From Pseudogemmobacter hezensis (GTDB taxonomy: Bacteria > Pseudomonadota > Alphaproteobacteria > Rhodobacterales > Rhodobacteraceae), in contig NZ_JABJXT010000003.1 of the NCBI RefSeq assembly GCF_013155295.1, positions 308,594 through 372,593 of the forward strand: 64,000 nucleotides of DNA, read 5' to 3'. The position numbers and the translations under genes were made by a program. This document shows, piece by piece, positions 8,799 to 17,261 of this stretch (its first letter is position 1; each line of letters starts with the position of its first letter). The notes below the pieces were generated by a model, which ran no database searches, was not told where the DNA came from, and saw nothing but the letters and a program-made list of their open reading frames with translations.

Positions 8799-10385
8799 TC
8801 AGACCAGCCAGCACTTGGACGGTGCGCGGTAGTTCATCATCTCGGCATTGGGGTCGTCGATCCAGCCGCCGATCTCATTGGCGCGGATGCCCGCCACGAA
8901 TTCGTTGAACATCGGCAGGATCAGCCCGCCCTCATCGCGGACGATATGCGCCATGGCCGAATAGTCTGCCTTGCGCTTGGTCTCATCCAGCTCGGCGCGT
9001 GCGGCCAGCAGCAGCTCGTCGAATTTGGCATTGTTGAATTTGGTGTCATTCCATTCCGCGGTGGAAAGATAGGCGGTGGAATACATCGTGTCCTGGGTCG
9101 GACGACCGCCCCAATAGCTGGCGCAGAAGGGCTGCACGTTCCAGACGTTCGACCAATAGCCGTCATCGGGCTCCAGCTGGATCTGCAGCGGGATGCCTGC
9201 CGCCTGGGCCGAGGCGGCGAAAAGATTTGCCGCATCAACCGCCCCCGGGAAGGCCCCCGGCGCGGTGCGCAGGATGATCGGGCTGCCGTCATGGCCGGAT
9301 TTGTCATAGGCCGCTTTCGCCGCCGCCGCATCATATTCGCGCTGCGGGATGGTGTCGTCGAACAGCGGATAGGCGGCATTGATCGGGAAGTCATTGCCGA
9401 CAGATCCCAGGCCGCCCAGAACCTTCTCGACCATTTCCTCACGCTTGACCGCCAGTTTCAGCGCCATGCGCAGATCGTTGTTGTCGAAGGGCGCCTTGTC
9501 GACATGCATGATAAAGACGTAATGGCCGCGACCGACTGCACGCCGCACCTCGACGCCTGGCGCATTGGCCAGAAGCTGCGCGATCTTCGGGTCGATCCGG
9601 TTCATCATATGCACCTGGCCCGACTGCAGGGCGGCGGTGCGGGCGGTGTTGTCGTTGATCGAGAGGATCTCGATCGAATCGGCATGGCCGATGCTGTCAT
9701 CCCAGTAATTCGGGTTCTTTTTCAGGACGTAGCGCACGCCCGGCTCAAAGGTTTCCAGGATATACGGCCCCGCGCCCACGCCTGCATTCGGGTTGTCATA
9801 GCCGCCGCCGGGCTGGATGATCAGGTGGTAATCGGTCAAAAGATAAGGCAGGTCGGCCGAGGGCTGATCCAGCGTCAGCGTCAGCTTGTCGCCTTCGGCC
9901 TTCATGTCAGAGATGCCCTTGACGATGCCCAGCGCGCCCGATTGCGCGTTCTCATCGGTGTGGCGTTTGAAGGTCGCCAGCACATCCTCGGCGGTGACGG
10001 GTTTTCCGTCCGAGAAGGTCACGCCCTGGCGGATCTTGAAGGTCCAGACCTTCGAATCCGGGCTGGACGAGACCTCTTCGCCGATGCGGAAATCAATTGT
10101 CCCATCGGGGTTCATATCGACCAGCTGCTCGCCCCAGGAGGCATTGCCCACCTGCGGCACGACCGAGGCCGCCAGCGCCGGATCCAGCGTATTGGTGCTT
10201 TCGCCGCCCGCCAGGCCGACGCGCATGGTGCCGCCTTTCTTCACCTCGGCATGGGCGGCTTTGGTGTAAAGCGCCGAGGCCAGAGCGGCAGAGACCCCCA
10301 TCGCCGTGGTGCGGCCGACAAATTCGCGGCGCGTCATTTTGCCCTGACGCGCGCGGGCCACCATCCAGTCAAGCTTCTCGGTCAT
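8799..10385 (-). CDS. ABC transporter substrate-binding protein, family 5, Tat-exported
   Basis: 528 aa periplasmic binding protein of the family 5 (DppA/OppA) class, first gene of the operon. The N-terminus carries a twin-arginine signal (TRREFVG followed by a hydrophobic stretch and AHA before EVKKG). Family landmarks include TFKIRQGVTFSDGKPVTAEDV and VGAGPYILE. ATG 10385 is chosen because GGGAGAA lies just upstream and the signal peptide then has normal length. Neighbourhood: a choline-sulfatase-like gene is divergent, so a sulfated or quaternary-ammonium ligand is possible, but this is inference; family 5 proteins also bind peptides, nickel, opines and glycosides. Confidence 0.9.
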   Translation of the reverse strand: MTEKLDWMVARARQGKMTRREFVGRTTAMGVSAALASALYTKAAHAEVKKGGTMRVGLAGGESTNTLDPALAASVVPQVGNASWGEQLVDMNPDGTIDFRIGEEVSSSPDSKVWTFKIRQGVTFSDGKPVTAEDVLATFKRHTDENAQSGALGIVKGISDMKAEGDKLTLTLDQPSADLPYLLTDYHLIIQPGGGYDNPNAGVGAGPYILETFEPGVRYVLKKNPNYWDDSIGHADSIEILSINDNTARTAALQSGQVHMMNRIDPKIAQLLANAPGVEVRRAVGRGHYVFIMHVDKAPFDNNDLRMALKLAVKREEMVEKVLGGLGSVGNDFPINAAYPLFDDTIPQREYDAAAAKAAYDKSGHDGSPIILRTAPGAFPGAVDAANLFAASAQAAGIPLQIQLEPDDGYWSNVWNVQPFCASYWGGRPTQDTMYSTAYLSTAEWNDTKFNNAKFDELLLAARAELDETKRKADYSAMAHIVRDEGGLILPMFNEFVAGIRANEIGGWIDDPNAEMMNYRAPSKCWLV

Positions 10386-10459
10386 GCTATTCTCCCTGTT
10401 GGTTGGTTCCGGCCTCGCCTGCGGGGTTTTCGTCAGGTCTGACCGGATTCTGTTGTTGA

Positions 10460-10474
10460 TTATTGAGTCAATAA
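10460..10474. promoter_or_regulatory. Candidate operator: perfect palindrome upstream of the ABC operon
   Basis: TTATTGAGTCAATAA is a perfect 7-1-7 inverted repeat, 75-89 nt upstream of the binding-protein start codon. It is AT-rich in a GC-rich genome. The arrangement is that of a dimeric repressor or activator site (for example GntR type); no regulator gene is adjacent. Confidence 0.5.
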
Positions 10475-11074
10475 AAGCGTGAAGCCGGGCATCGGGCAAA
10501 TGTTTTCGTCTCGCGCAAACCGAATGGATGCGCGGCGAGACCAGAATGGGGCAGATGCCCGCTTTCTCTTTCGTCTCTGGTTGTCCGCCCCGGTCCTGCA
10601 CTGCGGCAAAGACACATGCTGGCGCGAAACATTTTGCTTCTCACCCCGGCAGGATGCACCAGATGGCGCGGCGCGGGATGGATGACCGGGACAGGCCCGT
10701 CTGTTCTCAACCATATCGCGCCCAGGGTAACCCGAGGGTTTTGGGGATTGCAACCCATTGATGGCAAAGGAAAGGTAAGGGGCGCTGGGTGAAGGCCCCT
10801 GCGAATGGCCTGGGCGCAGGCCCTGCCACAGCGGTTTGGGCGGCCGCTCAGCCGCAGGCGGCGTGGTCTTTCCGGCGCGTGATCCTGGCACTGGCGGCTG
10901 AAGCATGGCGGCCTTTTGCTATGGGCTGTGGGGCAGGGTCTGCACCCCCAAGGGACACAGCGTAAGGCGCGCTTCTTTTCCTGTCCTGACCTTAAAGCGG
11001 CAGATCCTTGTTGTGAAACGACCTGAGGCTAGGGGATGCGCAGAAATATTCTTGCGCTGCATTCGGCATCGGTT

Positions 11075-11102
11075 CACCAAAGGGGCGGCTTTGGTGGTTT
11101 TG
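11075..11102 (+). promoter_or_regulatory. Terminator-like hairpin in the sulfatase leader
   Basis: Perfect 8-bp stem CACCAAAG / CTTTGGTG (11075-11082 with 11089-11096), 6-nt loop, followed by GTTTTGC and only about 20 nt before the sulfatase ATG. The position suggests either an attenuator/translation-control hairpin or a terminator for an upstream transcript. Confidence 0.45.
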
Positions 11103-11115
11103 CAAAGGGCATCTG

Positions 11116-12621
11116 ATGGCGCAACGTCCGAATATCCTGATCCTGATGGTTGATCAGCTGAATGGAACCCTGTTCCCGGATGGCCCGGCCGAGTTTCTGC
11201 ATGCCCCCAACCTGAAGCGGCTTGCCGCGCATTCGACGCGCTTTCAGAACAGCTATACCGCCAGCCCGCTTTGCGCGCCCGCCCGCGCCTCTTTCATGTC
11301 GGGGCAGCTGCCGCGCCGCACCCGTGTCTATGACAATGCGGCCGAGTTCACCTCGGACATTCCGACCTATGCCCATCACCTGCGCCGCGCGGGCTATTAC
11401 ACCGCGCTTTCGGGCAAGATGCATTTCGTCGGCCCCGATCAGCTGCACGGGTTTGAAGAACGCCTGACCACCGACATCTACCCCGCCGATTTCGGCTGGA
11501 CACCCGATTACCGCAAGCCCGGCGAGCGGATCGACTGGTGGTATCACAACCTTGGATCCGTCACCGGGGCGGGCGTGGCCGAGATCACCAATCAGCTGGA
11601 ATATGACGATGATGTCGCCTTTCAGGCGGTGCAGAAGCTGTATGATCTCTCGCGCGGCCAGGACAGCCGCCCCTGGGCGCTGACGGTTTCCTTCACCCAT
11701 CCGCATGATCCCTATGTGGCGCGGCGCAAATACTGGGACCTTTATGAGGGCGCCCCCGAATGCGAGCCGCCCGAGGCGATCCCCTTCGATCAGATGGATC
11801 CCCATTCGCAGCGCCTGATGGAGGCCTGCGACTTCCGCGCCTTTGACATCACCCCCGAGCATATCCGCCGTGCCCGTCAGGGCTATTTCGCCAATATCTC
11901 TTATATCGACGACAAGATCGGTGAGATTCTGGCGGTGCTGGAGGCCACGCGCCAGGAGGCGGTGGTGGTCTTTGTCTCGGATCACGGCGACATGCTGGGC
12001 GAGCGGGGCCTGTGGTTCAAAATGAACTTCTTCGAGGGCTCGGCCCGGGTGCCCCTGATGATCGCCGCGCCGGATCTGGCACCGGGTCTGATCGAGGCCC
12101 CGGTCTCGACCATCGATCTGACGCCAACCCTTTGTGCGCTGGCCGGGATTGATATGTCAGAGGTGATGCCCTGGACGGCGGGGGTGAACCTGGTGCCCGT
12201 GGCCAATGGGGCCGAGCGGGGCGCGGTTGCGATGGAATATGCCGCTGAGGGTTCGATCACGCCGCTGGTGGCTTTGCGCGAAGGGGCCTGGAAATATATC
12301 CGCTGTGCCGCCGACCCCGAGCAGCTTTATGATGTGGCCTTTGACCCCGGAGAGCGCAGCAATCTGGCCGAAGACCCCCGCGCCGCCGAGGTTCTGGCCT
12401 ATTTCCGCGATCTGGCTGACAAGACCTGGGATCTGTCCGCCTATGACGGCGAGGTGCGCGAAAGCCAGGCGCGTCGCTGGGTGGTCTATGAAGCGCTCAG
12501 GAACGGGTCCTGGTTCCCCTGGGATCACCAGCCGCTGCGCGCTGCGTCAGAGCGCTACATGCGCAACCACATGGATCTGAACATCCTGGAAGAGTCGAAA
12601 CGCTTCCCGCGTGGGGAATAG
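11116..12621 (+). CDS. betC: Choline-sulfatase-like sulfatase
   Basis: 501 aa arylsulfatase-family enzyme. The sulfatase motif LCAPARASFMSG has Cys53 (to be converted to formylglycine) and Arg57 in the C-x-P-x-R form; metal ligands are visible in LMVDQLNG near the N-terminus and in VFVSDHGDMLGERG. Length and the C-terminal region (ARRWVVYEALRNGSWFPWD) match choline sulfatases, which hydrolyse choline-O-sulfate to choline and sulfate. ATG 11116 has AAAGGG upstream. No betA/B or choline transporter genes are in the window; the divergent peptide-type ABC operon may bring in the substrate. A different sulfate ester cannot be excluded. Confidence 0.85.
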   Translation: MAQRPNILILMVDQLNGTLFPDGPAEFLHAPNLKRLAAHSTRFQNSYTASPLCAPARASFMSGQLPRRTRVYDNAAEFTSDIPTYAHHLRRAGYYTALSGKMHFVGPDQLHGFEERLTTDIYPADFGWTPDYRKPGERIDWWYHNLGSVTGAGVAEITNQLEYDDDVAFQAVQKLYDLSRGQDSRPWALTVSFTHPHDPYVARRKYWDLYEGAPECEPPEAIPFDQMDPHSQRLMEACDFRAFDITPEHIRRARQGYFANISYIDDKIGEILAVLEATRQEAVVVFVSDHGDMLGERGLWFKMNFFEGSARVPLMIAAPDLAPGLIEAPVSTIDLTPTLCALAGIDMSEVMPWTAGVNLVPVANGAERGAVAMEYAAEGSITPLVALREGAWKYIRCAADPEQLYDVAFDPGERSNLAEDPRAAEVLAYFRDLADKTWDLSAYDGEVRESQARRWVVYEALRNGSWFPWDHQPLRAASERYMRNHMDLNILEESKRFPRGE

Positions 12622-12787
12622 CGGTGATTTAGAGGCCTGGGTTCCTGGGTTCTTTAGTTCTCGGGCTCCTGGGCTCGTGGGTTCAGCATTTCTTCACCAT
12701 GCTGTTATCAGGTGATCTGATGCGGGCGGCTGGGACAGCGGCGCCCGTTCAGGTAAAGACGTGTTGGTTAACCGGGGGAATCGGCCA

Positions 12788-14266
12788 GTGATTTCAAGAC
12801 GCGGACTGCTTGCAGCCATCCTTGCCAGCGCGGCGCTGCCGGCCTGCGGCGAGGTGATGAATTCATCGCCACGCCCAAAGGTCCGGGGCGATGACCCCCA
12901 TGCCCCGGATCGCGGCACGGCGGTGCGCAGCGATGCCGAGGGGCTGGTCCAGGCTGCCAAACTGACAGGCAGCGTTGGTTTCGTGCTGATGGATGCGGCA
13001 ACCGGCAAGGTGCTTGAGGCCCGCGATGAGGGGGTGCAACTGCCGCCCGCCTCGGTCACCAAGGTGGTGACCGCGCTTTACGCGCTTGAGAAGCTGGGGC
13101 CGGGGCGGCGCTTTGCGACGCGGGTTCTGGCGACGGGCCCGGTGCAGGGCGGCGTGCTGAAGGGCGATCTGATCCTCGCCGGGGGCGGTGATGCAACGCT
13201 GCAGACCGATCAGCTGGGCGATCTGGCGGCGCGTCTGGCCAAACGTGGGGTGAAATCGGTCTCGGGGCGGTTCCTTTACTGGGAGGGGGCGCTGCCCTCG
13301 GCCGCGCATATCGCCGATGATCAGCCAGTGCAGGTTGGCTATAACCCGGCGCTCTCGGGGCTGAACCTGAATTTCAACCGCGTGCATTTTGAATGGAAGA
13401 AGGCCAGCGGGGCCTGGAATGTCTCGATGGATGCCAGGGGCGAGCGTTTCGTGCCAAAGGTTTCCTCGGTGAATATGAAAGTCGCCAGCCGCGAGAGCCC
13501 GCTGTTCACCTATAGCGGCAATCAGTCGCGTGAGGATTGGACGGTCGCCTCGGCGGCTTTGGGCAAGGGCGGCTCGCGCTGGTTGCCGGTGCGGCTGCCG
13601 GGGCTTTATGCGGCGGATGTATTCCGCACCCTGGCCCGTGCCCAGGGGGTGACCCTGCCAGAGGGGCAGGCGGTCAAATCGCTGCCACGCGGGGACGAAC
13701 TTGCGCGGGTCGAAAGCGATTCCCTGCCCGAGGTGCTGCGCGGCATGCTGCGCTGGTCGACCAATCTGACCGCGGAATGCAGCGGTCTTGCGGCCTCTGG
13801 CGCGGGCAGTGTGGCGGCCTCTGGGCGCGAGATGACGGCCTGGGTGCGCCAGGGCTTTGGGGTGAATGCGACATTCGTCGATCATTCGGGGCTGGGCGGC
13901 GGCTCGCGGATTTCGGCGTTGGAAATGGCGCAGCTTTTGCAGCGTGCCCATCGGGACAAGCGCGGGCTGAAGCCGATCCTGCGTGATGTCGGCATGAAGG
14001 ACAATGACGGCAAAGTGGTTAAGGGGCATCCGGTTAAGGTGATGGCGAAATCCGGCACGCTGAATTTCGTCTCGGCGCTGGCGGGCCATATCACCCCGCC
14101 TGGCGGGCGCGAGATGATCTTTGCGATCATGACCGGCGATCCGGCGCGGCGTGATGCGGTGCCGGTGGCCGCGCGCGAGAACCCGCCCGGGGGGGAGGCA
14201 TGGACGCAGAGGTCGCGCCGCTTGCAGGGGCAGCTGATTGCCCGCTGGGCCTCGCTTTACGCCTGA
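12788..14266 (+). CDS. dacB: D-alanyl-D-alanine carboxypeptidase/endopeptidase, PBP4 type
   Basis: 492 aa class C penicillin-binding protein that trims or cleaves peptidoglycan stem peptides in the periplasm. All three active-site motifs are present: S89-x-x-K92 (SVTK), S324-T-N326 and K421-S-G. The N-terminus is a signal with RRG and a lipobox-like LPAC, so it is probably a lipoprotein. GTG 12788 is chosen since GGGGGAA precedes it at 8 nt; an upstream GTG at 12761 would add nine residues before the signal. Between SxxK and SxN there is the long insert typical of PBP4. A terminator follows; it stands alone. Confidence 0.92.
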   Translation: MISRRGLLAAILASAALPACGEVMNSSPRPKVRGDDPHAPDRGTAVRSDAEGLVQAAKLTGSVGFVLMDAATGKVLEARDEGVQLPPASVTKVVTALYALEKLGPGRRFATRVLATGPVQGGVLKGDLILAGGGDATLQTDQLGDLAARLAKRGVKSVSGRFLYWEGALPSAAHIADDQPVQVGYNPALSGLNLNFNRVHFEWKKASGAWNVSMDARGERFVPKVSSVNMKVASRESPLFTYSGNQSREDWTVASAALGKGGSRWLPVRLPGLYAADVFRTLARAQGVTLPEGQAVKSLPRGDELARVESDSLPEVLRGMLRWSTNLTAECSGLAASGAGSVAASGREMTAWVRQGFGVNATFVDHSGLGGGSRISALEMAQLLQRAHRDKRGLKPILRDVGMKDNDGKVVKGHPVKVMAKSGTLNFVSALAGHITPPGGREMIFAIMTGDPARRDAVPVAARENPPGGEAWTQRSRRLQGQLIARWASLYA

Positions 14267-14324
14267 TATCTGCGGGGCAGTTCCGGGGCGGTAATGGCTG
14301 TCCGGTGAGCGGTTATCACAATGA

Positions 14325-14361
14325 AAGGGCGCAGCCTGCGACTGCGCCCTTGTTCCTTTTT
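14325..14361 (+). terminator. Rho-independent terminator of dacB
   Basis: 10-bp stem AAGGGCGCAG / CTGCGCCCTT (14325-14334 with 14342-14351), followed on the plus strand by GTTCCTTTTTC. Confidence 0.75.
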
Positions 14362-14373
14362 CTTTCTGCGCGG

Positions 14374-16551
14374 CTACCTGGCCAGGCTTTGCGCCAGGCG
14401 CATCAGGTTGATCGCCTCGATCCGGTAGCCAAAGATGTCCTCGCCACGCGAGGCAAGGGCAAGTTCGATTGCCTGCGGATAACCCCATTCCCCGGTATAG
14501 GGCGAGCCTTGCAGCAGCTGGCCGAAGCCTGCGATGGCGGCGGCAAAGCGGGTCTCTTCGCTTGCCGGTTCCAGCCCGGTGATCGGCACCTCTTCCAGTT
14601 TCGAGAGTGTCTCGCCCGGCTCTTTCCAGCGCAGCCGCAGGAAGCCCAGTTCGGTGTTCTCTGACGGGGTGGCGCCCTCGGCCGTCGGGGCCGCGCCATA
14701 GCGCAGCGGATCATTTCGCAGCGCGGCAGAGCCGGGGGCGGTCACCTCATAGATCGCGGTGACCTGCAGGCCTGCACCGATCTCACCGGCATCTACCCTG
14801 TCATTGTTGAAGTCCTCACGGGCCAGAGCACGGGTCTCATAGCCGATCAGACGGTATTCCGCGACCTGGGCGGGGTTCCACTCGATTTGCACTTTTACAT
14901 CATCTGCAATGGGGAAAAGTGCCCCGGACAGCTGGTCAACCAGCACTTTTCGCGCTTCTGACAGGCTGTCGATGTAAGAGGCGGTGCCATTGCCGTTCTG
15001 GGCCAGCGCCTGCATCGTCGCATCATTCAGATTGCCGCGGCCAAAGCCCAGCACCGAGAGATAGCTGCCCTGATCGCGCTTTTTGGCGATATAGGCCTCA
15101 AGCCCGTCGGGGTCACTGACGCCCACGTTGAAATCGCCATCGGTGGCCAGCAGGATGCGGCTGACCTCATCCTGGCCTGTCATCTGCGCGGCCAGCTGAT
15201 AGGCCAGTTCAAGCCCCATGGCCCCCGCCGTGCCGCCCCCCGCACTGAGGCTGTCGAGAGCGGCCAGGATTTTGTCACGCTCACCCGCCGGGGTTGGCGC
15301 GAGAACCGTGCCCGCCGATCCGGCATAGGCGACGATGGCCACCTGATCCTCGGGGCGCAGTTCCGGCAGCATCAGCGCCAGCGACTGTTTCAGCAGCGGC
15401 AGCTTGTTGGCATCATTCATCGAGCCCGAAGTGTCGATCAGGAACACCAGGTTCAGTGGCGGGCGGTTGGCGATCTCGGGCAGGGCGCCTTGCAGGCCGA
15501 TGGTCACAAGGCGCGTGCCGGCGTTCCAGGGCGTCGGCATCACCGAAACCGTGGTGGCAAAGGCCTCGCCCTCTTCGGGGGCGGCATAGGCATAGGGGAA
15601 ATAGTTTACCATTTCCTCAATGCGCACCTGGTCAGGCGCGGGCAGGATCCCGGCATTCAGTGTTGAGCGGATCACCGACCAGGAGGCGGTGTCGACATCG
15701 ATCGAGAAGGTCGAAACCGGCTCTTCGGCGGTCAGTTTGACCGGGTTTGCCGTGGCATTGGCATAGGTCTCAGAAAAGGGTTCGGGCGCTGCGGGATGGG
15801 CCCTGTCGATGGGCGGAACAACCCCGGTGCCCAGACGGGCGCGCATCTCGACCCCGGGGGGGGATGCGTAGGCGATCTCGCCGCTGGCGGCTTCACTTGC
15901 GTAATCGGCCGCGTAGTCGGCAATGGCCTCATTTGCAGCGGCTTCATTTTCAACGGCCGCAGGCGCGGCGGGCGCGACAGCGGTTGGTTCGGCGGCTGAC
16001 CTGGCTTCTGGCCCGGTTTCTGGCCCGGCGGCTGGTTCGCTGTCTGGTTCGGGGGCCGCCAATGCAACGACTGGCCCCTGATCTGCCTCTGGCGCTATTT
16101 CGGCATGGGCCATTTTGCCCAGCGGTTGGCCGGCCGGGGCGGCTTCTTCGGCCATTGCGCGGCTGCTGATCGTCTCGGGCGATGACAGGGCAAGCGGCCC
16201 GTCAGCGTTGCCTGCCGCGCCGGGGCTGCCAGCGGGCGCATCATTTTGGGGCAGGAAAACCATCACACCCACCACCAGCGCGGCGGCTGAGGTTGAAATC
16301 ATCAGCGCGGGTTTTGTGGTCAGAAATTTCATCATGTTACGCACTCCGTCAAAGAAGCCCGCCTTTGCCGGGTTTTCCGGCTGGCGGTCTTTGCTGTGAC
16401 GCAGGGCCTGGGTGGATCCTTGGGGGCTTGTCTGATGAATATTGTCGAAATTCTTCATCGCCCGTGCCAGCGCCGCCGCCCGCGCATCTGCCGAGGCGGC
16501 GGGGCTTGCGTTTTTCAGCGCGGCGCTGAGTTTATCCAGTTCATCGGTCAT
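14374..16551 (-). CDS. Membrane-anchored von Willebrand factor A protein, probable anti-sigma partner
   Basis: 725 aa. The N-terminal 75 residues are soluble and helical; one transmembrane helix (PALMISTSAAALVVGVMVFL) follows, then an Ala/Glu/Pro-rich periplasmic linker. Next is a YfbK-type N-terminal domain, a vWA domain with an intact MIDAS start (IDTSGSM, near residue 370) and a DUF3520-type C-terminal domain. It starts 2 nt after the stop of the ECF sigma gene, so the two are co-expressed. The cytosolic N-terminus next to a sigma gene is the layout of an anti-sigma factor, with the vWA part as a periplasmic sensor or metal-dependent adhesion module; that role is inference. Confidence 0.85.
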   Translation of the reverse strand: MTDELDKLSAALKNASPAASADARAAALARAMKNFDNIHQTSPQGSTQALRHSKDRQPENPAKAGFFDGVRNMMKFLTTKPALMISTSAAALVVGVMVFLPQNDAPAGSPGAAGNADGPLALSSPETISSRAMAEEAAPAGQPLGKMAHAEIAPEADQGPVVALAAPEPDSEPAAGPETGPEARSAAEPTAVAPAAPAAVENEAAANEAIADYAADYASEAASGEIAYASPPGVEMRARLGTGVVPPIDRAHPAAPEPFSETYANATANPVKLTAEEPVSTFSIDVDTASWSVIRSTLNAGILPAPDQVRIEEMVNYFPYAYAAPEEGEAFATTVSVMPTPWNAGTRLVTIGLQGALPEIANRPPLNLVFLIDTSGSMNDANKLPLLKQSLALMLPELRPEDQVAIVAYAGSAGTVLAPTPAGERDKILAALDSLSAGGGTAGAMGLELAYQLAAQMTGQDEVSRILLATDGDFNVGVSDPDGLEAYIAKKRDQGSYLSVLGFGRGNLNDATMQALAQNGNGTASYIDSLSEARKVLVDQLSGALFPIADDVKVQIEWNPAQVAEYRLIGYETRALAREDFNNDRVDAGEIGAGLQVTAIYEVTAPGSAALRNDPLRYGAAPTAEGATPSENTELGFLRLRWKEPGETLSKLEEVPITGLEPASEETRFAAAIAGFGQLLQGSPYTGEWGYPQAIELALASRGEDIFGYRIEAINLMRLAQSLAR

Positions 16552-16553
16552 GG

Positions 16554-17093
16554 TCAGACCTCTCTCGCCGCGATCACGCGCAGGCGTTTTTTTACCTCGG
16601 ACATGCGCCAGGCGATGGTTCCCTCTGAGACGCCAAGCACCTCGGCTGCCTGGGCCTGGGTCAGCTCTTCGCCCAGAACCAGCGCCAGGGTGTCACGCAA
16701 TTCCGGCGCAAGCTGCGCCATGGCCCCGGTCAGCCAGGCCTCGGCCTCACGCGCGGTGTCGATCTCTTGCTGGCGGGCGATTTCCCAGTCTCCCCAGCCA
16801 CTTGCGGCCTTTGATCGCACCGCCTGGCGGCGGCGCAGATCATGGGCGGCATTGACCACCACCCGGTAAAGCCAGGTGGTGAAACGCGCCTCGGCCCGCC
16901 AGTTCAGCAATTTGGCGGGCAGGGCGGCGCAGATATCCTGCGCCAGATCCTCGGCATCCTGGCGACTGCCTGACAGACGCCAGGCAAGGCCGAAGATCCG
17001 GTCATAGTGACGCGCAATCAGTGTCGCAAACGAAGCACGATCTCCGTCTGCGGCAGCGGTGGCGAGGGTTTCGTCTGAGGTGTCCATCAACAT
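16554..17093 (-). CDS. ECF-type RNA polymerase sigma factor
   Basis: 179 aa with region 2 (residues about 18-85, including HYDRIFGLAWRLSGSRQDAEDLAQDI) and region 4 (about 120-175, with LTQAQAAEVLGVSEGTIAWRMSEVKKRL as the helix-turn-helix). It redirects RNA polymerase to a small regulon. The frame stays open far upstream, but MLMDTSDETL at 17093 is the sensible start; the ATG at 17087 is an alternative. Neither has a strong Shine-Dalgarno. It is followed at 2 nt by the vWA membrane protein and is divergent from the DUF3857 gene. Confidence 0.92.
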   Translation of the reverse strand: MLMDTSDETLATAAADGDRASFATLIARHYDRIFGLAWRLSGSRQDAEDLAQDICAALPAKLLNWRAEARFTTWLYRVVVNAAHDLRRRQAVRSKAASGWGDWEIARQQEIDTAREAEAWLTGAMAQLAPELRDTLALVLGEELTQAQAAEVLGVSEGTIAWRMSEVKKRLRVIAAREV

Positions 17094-17153
17094 CTTGCTT
17101 ATCAGACGCAGCCCGTCTGGCAATCCTTGGGCGCGTGCGGTGTTTTTTTTCGA

Positions 17154-17174
17154 ATGGGCCTGATTGTGGCCCAT
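17154..17174. promoter_or_regulatory. Inverted repeat in the sigma/DUF3857 divergent region
   Basis: ATGGGCC-TGATTGT-GGCCCAT is a perfect 7-7-7 inverted repeat about midway between the two divergent genes. A run of eight T lies just left of it, on the wrong side for a plus-strand terminator. Operator or hairpin; function not known. Confidence 0.4.
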
Positions 17175-17261
17175 CATGGCAGCCGGGGCAGGGGGCGCGG
17201 TGCTTGTCCTGGGGGCAGAACCCGGGCAGTGTCCGGCATTGTGATGTGCCGGAGCTACCCT

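Larger units (their letters stand above)
10386..11115. other. 730-nt divergent intergenic region between ABC operon and sulfatase
   Basis: No credible coding region on either strand: the open frames here lack Shine-Dalgarno sequences and resemble nothing I recognise. It holds the 10460-10474 palindrome near the ABC side and a terminator-like hairpin at 11075-11096 near the sulfatase side. Both promoters must lie within it. The middle 500 nt show nothing I can name. Confidence 0.5.

Noticed and set aside
8754..10442. 562-codon plus-strand frame opposite the family 5 binding protein
   Set aside because: Antisense shadow of a Tat-exported protein with clear family motifs; its sequence is Arg/Asp/His-biased without a domain.
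12630..12685. Repeated CTGGGTTC/CTGGGCTC words before dacB
   Set aside because: Short irregular repeats without fixed period; looks like low-complexity sequence.
15840..16080. Ala/Pro/Gly-rich low-complexity segment in the vWA gene as a possible repeat or insertion
   Set aside because: It stays in frame and is a normal flexible linker between the membrane helix and the vWA part.
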